A program made the position numbers and the translations under genes. Below the pieces are notes generated by a model. That model worked only from the letters and a program-made list of their open reading frames with translations, was not told where the DNA came from and searched no databases. This document shows, piece after piece, positions 52,946-62,263 of a stretch of DNA of 64,000 nt. The stretch comes from Endozoicomonas sp. ISHI1 (GTDB lineage Bacteria; Pseudomonadota; Gammaproteobacteria; Pseudomonadales; Endozoicomonadaceae): positions 124,001 to 188,000 of the forward strand of contig NZ_JAGRPU010000005.1 in NCBI RefSeq assembly GCF_024606225.1, given 5' to 3'. How positions within the stretch are numbered: position 1 is the first letter of the stretch; every line of letters starts with the position of its first letter.

Positions 52946-52988
52946 CTTTGATCTGAAATCACGGTTTCAGGATAATGGCTGATCAAAG
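52946..52988 (+). promoter_or_regulatory. nested inverted repeats before the RND operon
   Basis: CTTTGATC and GATCAAAG (outer) enclose CTGAAA-TCACGG-TTTCAG (inner), 18 bp before the outer-membrane-factor ATG. It could be a terminator-like structure of the preceding gene or, by position, a binding site for a repressor of the pump. Confidence 0.45.
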
Positions 52989-53005
52989 TCAATCATTTTT
53001 CAGCC

Positions 53006-54412
53006 ATGAAATACCCACGTTGTCTGGCATTAGGAACCTTGCTTCTCCTGATGTCGGGTTGTGCTACACACAGCACCTTATCGCCACCAAAAACTTCTCT
53101 GCCAACGACCTTTTCTCAGTCAGGCAATGAAGCTCAGACCAGCCTCTGGTGGCAAAGCTTTGACGACCCCCGGCTCAATAGCCTTATTGAAACAGCATTG
53201 ACCAATAATTTCAGTCTGAAAGCAGCAACAGACAGACTTCGTCAGGCTGAAGCCGTTGCCAGACAGTCCGGAGCAACATCGGTGCCCACTATTGATGGAA
53301 CCTTCGAAGGCCGCCACACCAAGCAGTCTTCCGGTAATGTTGAGCAATTTCAGATCGGATTGATGGCCAGCTATGAAGTAGATCTCTGGTCACGCCTTGC
53401 CGCCAGTGAAGCCTCTGCAACGTTCGAGCTTCTCGCCAGCCGCGAAGCACTCAACATTGCAACTATAACATTGTCGTCTGAGATAGCCCGTCAATGGTAC
53501 GAGCTGGTCACCCAACAATCCCTGATCAAACTCTATGATCAGCAGATTGAAAACCTGAACCGTCAGCTGTCCGTGATTGAACTGCGATTCCGATACGGTC
53601 AGACGCAGGCAGAAGATCTGCTGCAACAGCAACAGCTTCTGGAAAATCTTAATGCCAAAAGACTAGCTGCCAGGCGTCAACAGCAACTGACTTCCCAACA
53701 GTTGGCTCTGTTGACCGGAGCCATCGAACTGCATTCAATCGATATCCCGAAAACGCCGGAACTGAAACCTTTACCCTCAACAGGCTTACCGGCTGACTTA
53801 TTGAGTCGTCGTCCGGATCTCAGGCAGGCCTGGTTTTATGTCGAGCGTCAAAATCAGCAATTGATTGTGGCCGAGGCTGACCGGCTGCCTCAGATCAATC
53901 TCACGGCCTCACTGTTATCCACCAGCTCAAACTTCTCTTCTCTGGTGAATGACTGGGCAGGCCATCTGGCGGCGGGGCTGATCGCGCCCCTTTTTGATGG
54001 TGGACTGCGCAAAGCTGAAGTCGAACGTCAGCAAGCGGCTTTGAGCGAATCCCTGAATACTTATTCCCAAACGATTCTCGAAGCCTTTACGGAAGTGGAA
54101 ACAGCATTGACCCGTGAACAGTCTGAGCAACAGCAACTACAAAGTATCGATAAACAATTGTCGTTAGCTATCAAGACAGAACAGTTCAAACTGACCCGGT
54201 ATCAGAATGGTGACAGCACTTTCCTTGAAGTGTTAACCGCACAAAACAGCAGACTGGATCTGGAACAGCAGAAACTGATCAGCAAGGGCAATCTTCTGGC
54301 CGAGCGAATTCAACTTCACCGGGCTCTGGCGGGTGATCTGAATGCAGAAGAGCTCGTCCGGAATAAAAGCATGACAGGTACTGAACAAGACAAGGCTCAG
54401 CCCATAAACTGA
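53006..54412 (+). CDS. RND efflux outer-membrane lipoprotein (NodT/OprM family)
   Basis: A 468-residue outer-membrane factor. Lipoprotein signal with lipobox LMSGC (Cys19). The TolC-type repeats include LWWQSFDDPRLNSLIETALTNNFSL, GATSVPTIDGTFEG and DLLSRRPDLRQAW, with GLIAPLFDGGLRKAEVERQQAAL in the second half. It forms the trimeric exit duct for the adaptor and pump that follow with 1-bp and overlapping spacing. Confidence 0.92.
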   Translation: MKYPRCLALGTLLLLMSGCATHSTLSPPKTSLPTTFSQSGNEAQTSLWWQSFDDPRLNSLIETALTNNFSLKAATDRLRQAEAVARQSGATSVPTIDGTFEGRHTKQSSGNVEQFQIGLMASYEVDLWSRLAASEASATFELLASREALNIATITLSSEIARQWYELVTQQSLIKLYDQQIENLNRQLSVIELRFRYGQTQAEDLLQQQQLLENLNAKRLAARRQQQLTSQQLALLTGAIELHSIDIPKTPELKPLPSTGLPADLLSRRPDLRQAWFYVERQNQQLIVAEADRLPQINLTASLLSTSSNFSSLVNDWAGHLAAGLIAPLFDGGLRKAEVERQQAALSESLNTYSQTILEAFTEVETALTREQSEQQQLQSIDKQLSLAIKTEQFKLTRYQNGDSTFLEVLTAQNSRLDLEQQKLISKGNLLAERIQLHRALAGDLNAEELVRNKSMTGTEQDKAQPIN

Positions 54413-54413
54413 T

Positions 54414-55610
54414 ATGAAAATGAATCCAACCACCCAACACCTGAGAAAGCCTGCTGCCCCCCTATTGATCCTTGCCATCTCGATTATTACAGCATGGCTG
54501 CTGATGACGACCTCTCCCAAAGCCAGTCGTGCCGAACCCGGGAAAAAATCCCAAATGGTCGAGACAGTTACGGTTGAGCAGCAAACCGTCAACATTCGTC
54601 TCAGGGGTCTGGGCACCGTTATCCCAAGTCAGTTTGTCACTCTTTATCCAGAGGTCAGTGGCAGGATAGACAGTATCCTTGATGGCCTGATGCCAGGCTC
54701 CCGTGTCAAGAAAGGTGAGCTGCTTGTGACTCTGGATCAGGATGAATATGAGATTCTTGTTCGGGAACAGGAAGCCGCTGTCGCTCAGGCATTGTCTGAA
54801 TTGAAGCTGGAACAGGGTCAGCAGAATATCGCCCGGCAGGAGTACGAACTGACAGGCCATAAACTCTCCCCGGAAGAAGAGGCCCTGGTCCTTCGGCAAC
54901 CTCAACTGGAAGCGGCTAAAGCAGGTTTAATCAGGGCTCAGGCGAGTCTGGATCAGGCAAAACTGAACCTTAGACGCACACAAATAACGGCACCGTTTAA
55001 TAGCCAGGTCATTAACAACTCCGTTTACCCCGGTAGTCAGGTCAGCAACAGCACTGCCCTGATGAAGCTGATCTCAACTGACCGTTTCTGGATAGAGCTG
55101 GAAGTACCTGTCGAGCAGCTGAAATGGTTGAATTTTGCCAACGAACATTCCAGCGGCAGTTCTGTAGTAATCACCAGTCCTCAATGGAGTGGAGACTCTC
55201 GTCAGGGAAGGCTGATCTCTGTATCTCCCGAACTGAACGACGGATCTCTTATGGCAAAGGTCATTATTGAGATTGAGGACCCGCTGTCTCAAAGGGAAAA
55301 GAATAAGGGCAAGCCTCCTGTAATGGTGAATGATCTTCTTAGCGCAGAGATCGTGGGTAAAAAAGTGGACGACGCCTTTGTGGTGCCTGAAGCACTGATA
55401 AGAAACAGCAATCAGATCTGGGTGCTAACCCGGGGTAGCACCCTCGAAATTCGAACTTTATCACCTATCTATCGTGACTCAGGGAAAGCGATCTTGCTCT
55501 CTGGCCTTGAAGATGGCGACCAGCTGATCAGCTCTTCGCTGACGACACCTGTCAATGGCCTGCCACTGCGCACAGCAGAAAAGCCTATTTTTGAAGGTAA
55601 GCAGCCATGA
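54414..55610 (+). CDS. RND efflux periplasmic adaptor
   Basis: A 398-residue membrane-fusion protein. N-terminal anchor (residues 14-33), barrel-sandwich segment LYPEVSGRIDSILDGLMPGSRVKKGELLVTLD, a helical hairpin (EAAVAQALSELKLEQ to SLDQAKLNLRRTQITAPFNSQV) and a beta barrel (VYPGSQVSNSTALMKLIS). It links pump and outer-membrane duct. Its stop overlaps the pump start by four bases. Confidence 0.92.
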   Translation: MKMNPTTQHLRKPAAPLLILAISIITAWLLMTTSPKASRAEPGKKSQMVETVTVEQQTVNIRLRGLGTVIPSQFVTLYPEVSGRIDSILDGLMPGSRVKKGELLVTLDQDEYEILVREQEAAVAQALSELKLEQGQQNIARQEYELTGHKLSPEEEALVLRQPQLEAAKAGLIRAQASLDQAKLNLRRTQITAPFNSQVINNSVYPGSQVSNSTALMKLISTDRFWIELEVPVEQLKWLNFANEHSSGSSVVITSPQWSGDSRQGRLISVSPELNDGSLMAKVIIEIEDPLSQREKNKGKPPVMVNDLLSAEIVGKKVDDAFVVPEALIRNSNQIWVLTRGSTLEIRTLSPIYRDSGKAILLSGLEDGDQLISSSLTTPVNGLPLRTAEKPIFEGKQP

Positions 55611-58600
55611 GCGATATAAAAGCCATGAGCGATATGACTGAACATAAAGGCGCTATCGCGTGGATGGCTCGTGACAGGATCACTCCGAATCTATTGATGC
55701 TCTTTCTGATTATTGGTGGCCTGTTTGTCACATGGGACATCAAGAAAGAAATCATGCCTGAATTCAATGTTGACAGGATCGAAGTGGCTGTCAATTACTC
55801 AGGAGCAACACCCGAAGAGATTGATCTGGGCATTGTGTTACCTATTGAAAATGCCATCCGGGGCATTGAAGGCATTGATGAGATTAACTCTACGTCGGTT
55901 TCAGGCTCAGCCTCAATCACCGTCAAAGTGATGGAAGGATACGATGCCAACCAACTGTTACAGGATATTGATCAGGCAGTAAACCGAATCAGCACTCTGC
56001 CTGAAGAATCCGAAAAACCCCGGATATCCGTCAAAAGCCGTAAAAGAGACGTCATGGAAATCATGATCTACGGTGAGGTCGATAAGCGGATTTTGCGAAC
56101 CGTAGCAGAAAACATTCGAGACCGTTTACAGCGAGATCCCGGACTCACCCAGATTGAACTGGATATGGAGCCCGGGCATGAGATCCGGATCAGTATCGAT
56201 CAAGACCAGCTGCAACGCTATGGATTGACTCTGGCAGAGGTTTCTGAAGCCCTCAGCCAGCATGCTTTCGATCAAACTTCCGGAGAAATTAATGCTATCG
56301 GGGGCGACATCAGTGTCCGGGTTCAGGAACGTCGTGAACAGGCTGATGCTTTCCGTGATGTTCCGGTCAAAACATTGACCAGTGGCAGCACGCTAAAACT
56401 GGGAGACATTGCCACACTCACCCATGATTTCGACGACGATGGTACGGAGGCACGTTATAACGGTCAACTGGCAGCCGGACTGACCGTTTACCGTGTGGGT
56501 GAGCAAACGCCCGTCGGTGTATCGGATATCGTAAGAAATATTCTTCCTGAAATACGAGCGGAGCTGCCTCCCGGAGTGAATATCGAGATCACCGATGATG
56601 ACTCGGTAAACTTCAAAAACCAGATGAATCTGCTGCTAAAAAATGCCTTTCTGGGACTGCTGCTGGTACTGGTTCTGCTGAGTCTGTTCCTGGAGTACCG
56701 TCTGGCGTTCTGGGTCACGATGGGAATTCCAACCTCTTTCCTGGGCGCCATGCTATTACTGCCCGGAATGGATGTTTCCATCAATATTATTTCGATGTTT
56801 GCCTTTATTATCGCCCTTGGGATTGTAGTGGATGATGCTATTATTGCCGGTGAAAACATCTACCATCGTCGTCAGGAAGGCATGAGCTTTTCAAGGGCCG
56901 CTATTCTCGGGGCCAAAGACGTCGCCGTACCACTGACGTTCAGTATCCTGACCAACATGGTGGCTTTTCTCCCGATTCTGACTCTCCCCGGCATGCTGGG
57001 CAAACTTCAACAGGCGACGCCGTTGGTGGTCATCAGCGTATTTGCCATCTCATGGATCGAGGCTCTGTTTATTCTCCCCGCCCATCTGGGGCAAACAAAA
57101 GACAGGCCAAAAGGCAAAATGGGTCAATGGCTGGACAACGTACAGCAAAGTATTGATAAACGTCTAATGTTGCTTATAAATACAAGATACAAGCCTGTGC
57201 TGAACAGCGTTCTTGATCGTAAATACCTGTCACTTGCCATTGCTATGGCTATTGTCGTGCTGGTCGGAGCCTGGCAGGCCAGCGGCAGACTGGGCTTTTA
57301 TCTGATGCCCAGAACCGATGCCAGCTTTGTCAGGGTCACTGCCACTCACCCATATGGTAGTTCTGAAAGCAAAATCAGGGAAACGCTGGCCATCATTGAA
57401 GCTGGCGCACAGGAAGTGGCCCGGGAAAATGGCGGCGATAAACTGGTAAGCGGCCTTTCAACCATCATTGAGAACGACGTAATCAGAGTTTCTCTGAACC
57501 TGACTACTCCTGATGTACGCCCGATCAGTACTGCTCAAGTCGCTAACCTGTGGCGGAAAGCGAATGGCGAACTGACGGGGCTCCTGAGCATCACGTATAG
57601 TACGACAGGTCATGGTCCGGGAGGTGATCCTGCCCTGACCGTTGAACTCAGCCACACAGACACTGAGGTTCTTCGCCAGTCCAGTGAATTTCTCGTAGGG
57701 AAACTCGAACAATTTAGCGGAGTCACGGATATTTCCAGCAGTTTCGCCAGTGGTAATCCTCAGCTGGATATCCGCATCAGTGATGAAGGCATGGCTCTGG
57801 GGCTCACCGCTAACGATATTTCACGACAGTTGCGCAATGCTCTCTTTGGCATAACAGCCATAAAGCAGCAGGAAGGAAGAAACGAAGTCTCGGTGAAAGT
57901 CATGTTAAATGAAGCATTGAGGCAGAGTGAAGCCGATCTTCTCAATATGATGATCCGTACTGACGACGGCAGCTATATTCCTCTGACCCGTGTCGCAGCC
58001 ATTGGCAAGAGTACTGCCCCATCAAGCGTAACCCGCAGAGATGGCAGCAGAACCGTTGATATTACCGCAGAAGTGAACCCGAGGGGTTCTACACCGCAGA
58101 TCATCAGCTCTCTTCAAAACAATGTATTTGAGGAGCTTCAGGCTAAGTATCCGGGACTACAAATCGATCTGGGAGGAGACCAGAAACGTGCAGCAAAAAG
58201 CATGAGTGCGCTCTTGAAGTCGAGCCTGCTGGCCATGCTTTTGATCTACGCTCTGCTGGCTATACCTTTTCAGAGCTTTACCCAGCCACTACTGGTCATG
58301 GCAGCCATTCCTTTTGGGGTAGCAGGCGCTTTTTTGGGTCATATAATACTGGGCTACACCCTGAGCATGATCAGTTTTATGGGTATCATAGCGCTTTGTG
58401 GCGTTGTGGTGAACGACAGTCTCATTCTACTGACCACCTACAACGGACACAGAAAAGATGGAAAGGACTGGAGAGAAGCCATTAATCAGGCCGCAACCCG
58501 ACGTTTCCGTCCTATTATTCTGACGACACTGACCACCTTTGGTGGATTGGCTCCAATGATTTTCGAGACTTCCCGTCAAGCACAGATGGTCATCCCCATG

Positions 58601-58744
58601 GCGATCTCTCTGGGCTTTGGCATTCTCTTTGCCACCTTTATCACTCTGGCGATCATTCCCTGTCTGATCGGTGCAGGGCATGACCTCAAGAGCTGGTTTC
58701 AGGAAAGTCGAGGGAAAGAACCCGCTTTGAGCTCAACTCCCTGA
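55607..58744 (+). CDS. RND efflux pump, inner-membrane subunit
   Basis: A 1045-residue resistance-nodulation-division pump with 12 membrane segments and two large periplasmic loops. IALGIVVDDAIIAGENIYHRRQEG carries the paired acidic residues for proton relay in segment 4. The mirrored region MGIIALCGVVVNDSLILLTTYN is in segment 10-11. The N-terminus NLLMLFLIIGGLFVTWDIKKEIMPEF is of the HAE/AcrB-like group found in marine bacteria. The substrate is not readable. The operon is complete and ends in a strong terminator. Confidence 0.92.
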   Translation: MSDIKAMSDMTEHKGAIAWMARDRITPNLLMLFLIIGGLFVTWDIKKEIMPEFNVDRIEVAVNYSGATPEEIDLGIVLPIENAIRGIEGIDEINSTSVSGSASITVKVMEGYDANQLLQDIDQAVNRISTLPEESEKPRISVKSRKRDVMEIMIYGEVDKRILRTVAENIRDRLQRDPGLTQIELDMEPGHEIRISIDQDQLQRYGLTLAEVSEALSQHAFDQTSGEINAIGGDISVRVQERREQADAFRDVPVKTLTSGSTLKLGDIATLTHDFDDDGTEARYNGQLAAGLTVYRVGEQTPVGVSDIVRNILPEIRAELPPGVNIEITDDDSVNFKNQMNLLLKNAFLGLLLVLVLLSLFLEYRLAFWVTMGIPTSFLGAMLLLPGMDVSINIISMFAFIIALGIVVDDAIIAGENIYHRRQEGMSFSRAAILGAKDVAVPLTFSILTNMVAFLPILTLPGMLGKLQQATPLVVISVFAISWIEALFILPAHLGQTKDRPKGKMGQWLDNVQQSIDKRLMLLINTRYKPVLNSVLDRKYLSLAIAMAIVVLVGAWQASGRLGFYLMPRTDASFVRVTATHPYGSSESKIRETLAIIEAGAQEVARENGGDKLVSGLSTIIENDVIRVSLNLTTPDVRPISTAQVANLWRKANGELTGLLSITYSTTGHGPGGDPALTVELSHTDTEVLRQSSEFLVGKLEQFSGVTDISSSFASGNPQLDIRISDEGMALGLTANDISRQLRNALFGITAIKQQEGRNEVSVKVMLNEALRQSEADLLNMMIRTDDGSYIPLTRVAAIGKSTAPSSVTRRDGSRTVDITAEVNPRGSTPQIISSLQNNVFEELQAKYPGLQIDLGGDQKRAAKSMSALLKSSLLAMLLIYALLAIPFQSFTQPLLVMAAIPFGVAGAFLGHIILGYTLSMISFMGIIALCGVVVNDSLILLTTYNGHRKDGKDWREAINQAATRRFRPIILTTLTTFGGLAPMIFETSRQAQMVIPMAISLGFGILFATFITLAIIPCLIGAGHDLKSWFQESRGKEPALSSTP

Positions 58745-58749
58745 TACAA

Positions 58750-58775
58750 AAAGGCCGCTGAAAAAAGCGGCCTTT
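58750..58775 (+). terminator. rho-independent terminator of the RND operon
   Basis: AAAGGCCGCT and AGCGGCCTTT form a 10-bp stem around GAAAAA, six bases after the pump stop. Confidence 0.85.
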
Positions 58776-58784
58776 CTGGTAGGT

Positions 58785-58903
58785 GTTAGTTTCACTAACA
58801 TCAATGTCATGAACTTTCATGCTAAAACCGACTCTAAGCCGCAGAACCAATTTTGAATATCCTTGCCAACCAGAGAAAAGAACAACTTTCCAAGAAACGA
58901 ACT
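58785..58903 (+). repeat. conserved leader 1 before an F-box/propeller gene
   Basis: A segment of 119 bp (GTTAGTTTC, ACATCAATGT, TGAACTTTCATGCTAAAACC, GACTCT, AATTTTGAAT and onward to the ATG) that recurs before the second and third paralogs. It probably holds the promoter and 5' UTR. No good Shine-Dalgarno is seen (AAGAAACGAACT before ATG). Confidence 0.75.
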
Positions 58904-60880
58904 ATGGATTGCATAAATAACCATTCCTGCCTCGATGATCCACTCTCATCAACACCCGATCAATCTCACTTAGAGACACCCATTGCTACCACTATGGGTA
59001 GGAACATCATTGTACGTGACAAGAACGAGCTTTCATTGTTGCTCGATTTGCCCCCGACAGTACAATCCAAAATTTATACTTATTTGTGGACTCATGATAT
59101 TACCCAATTAACACGGACAAATTCATACATTAACAACACGCTCAAAAATGATGATTCAATGGCAAGGGCATGGTTTCGCCGGTTTGCTTCATCACATCAA
59201 ACAAAAATGAAGACAGTCCTCACTGCAAAAGATAAAGATGAACTCCAGAAATGGTTGAATCGTTTCACAAAGGATGAGGCATTAGTCAAGTCAATCATGG
59301 ATCGCCATGGGAGTATTCATTTTCCTGCTCTGTTCTTTTTCACTCTCACCAAACTGATGTGTCAATGTAAAACATTTAAATTGGAGACTAAAGCCACCAT
59401 CCCCTGTAATAGTTCAGAGCACTTGGCTGCCTTCAGCGCCGATGGACGCCACCTGATGATCGACTATGACCCCAGAACCTGCAAAATCTATGGTCAGGAG
59501 AGCGATGGAACATGGCAAGCAAAAGGCACTATCTCCCATTATCAGCTTGTCAGATCAGTCACCTTCAGTGCCAATAGCTGCTATGTAGTGACCACTAGCA
59601 TGGATTGCAAGGCGAAAATTTATGGCAAGAGGGACGAACGGTCATGGGAAGAAAAAGCCACTATTTCCCATAATCAGTGGGTCAAATCAGCCACCTTCAG
59701 CCCCGATAGCAGCCATGTGTTGACCTACAGTGACGACGGCAAAGCGAAAATCTATGGCAAGAAGGACGAACGATCATGGGAAGAAAAAGCCACTATTTCC
59801 CATAACGCTAGTGTCAGTTTTGCCACCTTCAGCAAAGATGGTCGCTATCTAGTAACCACCAGTTGGGATCAAAGGGCAAAAATCTATGGCCAGAGTGACG
59901 ATGGGTCATGGGCAGAAAAAGCCATCATTCCACATGATGAGACTGTCTACTCAGCCACCTTCAGCCCCGATAGCCGCTATGTGGTGACCGCCAGCCTGGA
60001 TAGGAAAGCGAAAATCTATGGCCAGATAGACGATGGGTCCTGGCTGGAAAAGGCCATTGTTTCCCATTTTGTTTCAGTTACCTTCAGCTCCGATAGTCGC
60101 CATGTGGTGATCACCAGAGATAATGGCAGTGCAAAGATCTATAGACTGGATACCGATGGATCATGGGAAGAAGAAGCCATCATTTCCCATAATGGAAAGG
60201 TCAAGTCAGTCAAATTCAGTCCCGATAGTCGCTGTTTAATGACCTCCAGTGACGATAACAAGGCGATAATCTCTGGCCAGGATAAAAACGGATCATGGCA
60301 AGAAAAAGCCACCATTTCCGATTACCTGAGTCACTGCTCAGCTGGTACAACAGCCTGGGAGTTTCTTGAATCAATTTCCGGTTACCTAAGAAAGTGCTCA
60401 GCCAAATTCAGCGCCGATAGCCGCCATATGGTGACCGCCAATTTAGGTGACAAAGCGAAAATCTATGGTGAGAAGGACGATGGATCATGGGAACAAAAAG
60501 CCATCATTTCCCATAACAAAAATGTCTACTTTGCCAAATTCAGCCCCGATAGCCGTCATGTCATCACCTGCAGTAATGATCTCATGATGAAAATCTATAG
60601 CCTGAAGATCGATGGATCATGGAGAGAAAAAGCCATCATCTCCTATGATTGTTTTATTACATTAGCAACCTTTAGTGTCGATGGCCGCCATTTGGTCACT
60701 GTCAGTGTCGATGGAACGTGGAAAATTTATGGTCAGAACAGCGATGGATCATGGGAAGAAAAAGCCAGCACTTCCCATCCTGGTATTATCCGATCAGCCA
60801 CCCTCAGCGCCGATGGCCATGTTTTGACCATCCATCAAGATGAGACGGCGAAAATCACTGAACTAAGTATGAATGAATGA
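58904..60880 (+). CDS. F-box-like / WD40-like repeat protein, paralog 1
   Basis: 658 residues from ATG 58904, the start shared by the paralogs; a TTG at 58853 would add 17. Residues 45-95 fit an F-box: LLLDLPPTVQSKIYTYLWTHDITQLTRTNSYINNTLKNDD, then a Trp/Arg-rich helix. After a linker (to about 165) come eleven repeats of about 44 residues, of the type HNxxVxSATFSPDSRHVVT, then DxKAKIYG, DDGSWEEK. The SxDxKAKIYG strand stands where WD40 repeats have GSxDxxIKVWD. Repeats 6 and 8 are irregular. In eukaryotes F-box plus propeller means an SCF substrate receptor. Secretion is not shown and no signal peptide is seen. An effector role is inference. Confidence 0.75.
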   Translation: MDCINNHSCLDDPLSSTPDQSHLETPIATTMGRNIIVRDKNELSLLLDLPPTVQSKIYTYLWTHDITQLTRTNSYINNTLKNDDSMARAWFRRFASSHQTKMKTVLTAKDKDELQKWLNRFTKDEALVKSIMDRHGSIHFPALFFFTLTKLMCQCKTFKLETKATIPCNSSEHLAAFSADGRHLMIDYDPRTCKIYGQESDGTWQAKGTISHYQLVRSVTFSANSCYVVTTSMDCKAKIYGKRDERSWEEKATISHNQWVKSATFSPDSSHVLTYSDDGKAKIYGKKDERSWEEKATISHNASVSFATFSKDGRYLVTTSWDQRAKIYGQSDDGSWAEKAIIPHDETVYSATFSPDSRYVVTASLDRKAKIYGQIDDGSWLEKAIVSHFVSVTFSSDSRHVVITRDNGSAKIYRLDTDGSWEEEAIISHNGKVKSVKFSPDSRCLMTSSDDNKAIISGQDKNGSWQEKATISDYLSHCSAGTTAWEFLESISGYLRKCSAKFSADSRHMVTANLGDKAKIYGEKDDGSWEQKAIISHNKNVYFAKFSPDSRHVITCSNDLMMKIYSLKIDGSWREKAIISYDCFITLATFSVDGRHLVTVSVDGTWKIYGQNSDGSWEEKASTSHPGIIRSATLSADGHVLTIHQDETAKITELSMNE

Positions 60881-60950
60881 TGGTTTGCTGTTACTCACTC
60901 ATTATTCTTCTGCAACACCTGCCCGGCAAGAATCAACGTCCTGTTTTCCT

Positions 60951-61065
60951 GTTAGTTTCGCTGACATCAATGTTATGAACTTTCATGCTAAAACCGACTC
61001 TGACTTCCAGAATCAATTTTGAATCTCCTCACCAAGGATAAACAACAACTGTCGAGAAACGAACC
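60951..61065 (+). repeat. conserved leader 2
   Basis: 115 bp closely matching leader 1 (GTTAGTTTCGCTGACATCAA, then GAACTTTCATGCTAAAACC), directly before the second paralog. The 70 bp before it (TGATGGTTTGCTGTTA, ATTATTCTTCTGCAACA) are also shared with the 3' flank of paralog 2, so whole gene units were copied. Confidence 0.78.
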
Positions 61066-61929
61066 ATGGATTCCATAAGTAACCATTCCTGCTTTGATGA
61101 TCCACTCTCATCAACACCCGATCAATCTCACTCAGAGACACCACCTGCTATCACTATGGGTAGGGAAGTCATTGTACTTGACAAGAACAAGCTTTCACTA
61201 TTGCTCGATTTACCCCTGGGAATACAATCCAAAATTTTCACCTATTTACGGGCTCATGATATTACCCAACTAACACGGGCAAATTCATACATCAACAACA
61301 CACTCAAAAATGATGATTCAATGGCAAGGGCATGGTATCGGCGTTTTGCTCCATCACACCAGGCTCTGATAAAGACAGTCGTCACTGCAAAAGATATAGA
61401 TGAACTCCAGAAATGGTTGAAGCGTTTTACAAAGGATGAGGCACTAGTCAAATCAGTCATGGATCGCCAATCGAGTATTCATTTTCCCACACTGTTCTTT
61501 TTCACTATCACCAAACTGATGATTGAATGTAAAACATTTACATCTGAGACAAAAGCCTCCCTCCCCAATAATGGCAAGATCAACTCTGCTGCCTTCAGTG
61601 CCGATGGCCAGTATCTGGTGAGCGTCAGTGATAGTAAAACGGTGATAATCTTTGGCCAGGAGAGCGATGGATCATGGAAAGAAAAAGCCATCATCTCTCA
61701 TCTTAGGGATATCAGATCAACAACCTTCAGCATCAATGGCGGCTATGTGATCACTGCCAGTTTCGATGGAACGGCGAAAATTTATGGTCAGAACAGCGAT
61801 GGATCATGGGAAGAAAAAGCCACCATTTCCCATCCCGGTGACATCCGATCAGCCCGCCTCAGTATCGATGGCCATGTGTTGACTACCCATCGCGTGGCGA
61901 GGATCACTGAACTAAGTATGAATGAATGA
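61066..61929 (+). CDS. F-box-like / WD40-like repeat protein, paralog 2 (short)
   Basis: 287 residues with the same N-terminal F-box region (LLLDLPLGIQSKIFTYLRAHDITQLTRANSYINNTLKNDD) and linker, but only three propeller repeats (AAFSADGQYLVSVSDSKTVIIFG; TTFSINGGYVITASFDGTAKIYG; a C-terminal repeat ending ITELSMNE like paralog 1). Three blades cannot close a propeller alone, so it is either a truncated relic that still reads through or an oligomerising or dominant-negative form. No frameshift is visible; an in-frame loss between repeats explains it. Confidence 0.72.
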   Translation: MDSISNHSCFDDPLSSTPDQSHSETPPAITMGREVIVLDKNKLSLLLDLPLGIQSKIFTYLRAHDITQLTRANSYINNTLKNDDSMARAWYRRFAPSHQALIKTVVTAKDIDELQKWLKRFTKDEALVKSVMDRQSSIHFPTLFFFTITKLMIECKTFTSETKASLPNNGKINSAAFSADGQYLVSVSDSKTVIIFGQESDGSWKEKAIISHLRDIRSTTFSINGGYVITASFDGTAKIYGQNSDGSWEEKATISHPGDIRSARLSIDGHVLTTHRVARITELSMNE

Positions 61930-62144
61930 TGGTTTGCTGTTATCCCACATTATTCTTCTACAACAGCTCTTTCCAGACCCCACTGAAGATACTTCTCAAA
62001 CTCCCGGGGAGTCACCTAACGTTCAATGGGGAAATGGTTGTGAGTTTCAGGTATTAACCCAGAGTTGCACTCTGCATATTATGAAAGACAGAAACCTGCT
62101 TTCTGCTTATTGAACATTTGCACGGATCAAAGCCCTGTTTTCCT
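61930..62144. other. spacer with about 135 extra bases
   Basis: The start (ATGGTTTGCTGTTATC, ATTATTCTTCTACAACA) and end (AAAGCCCTGTTTTCCT) match the shorter spacer after paralog 1. In between, about 135 bases (CCAGACCCC to GAACATTTGCAC) have no match and no supported gene, and look like an insertion. Confidence 0.5.
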
Positions 62145-62263
62145 ATTAGTTAGGCTTACATCAATGTCGTGAACTTTTAAGCTAAAACCGAGTCTATCTT
62201 CCAGAATCAATTTTGAATGGCCTTACTCACCAAAGTGAAATAACAACTATTGAAAAACAAACT
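62145..62263 (+). repeat. conserved leader 3
   Basis: 119 bp, the most diverged copy (TTACATCAATGTCGTGAAC, then GCTAAAACCGAGTCT, AATTTTGAATGG), directly before the third paralog ATG. Confidence 0.72.
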
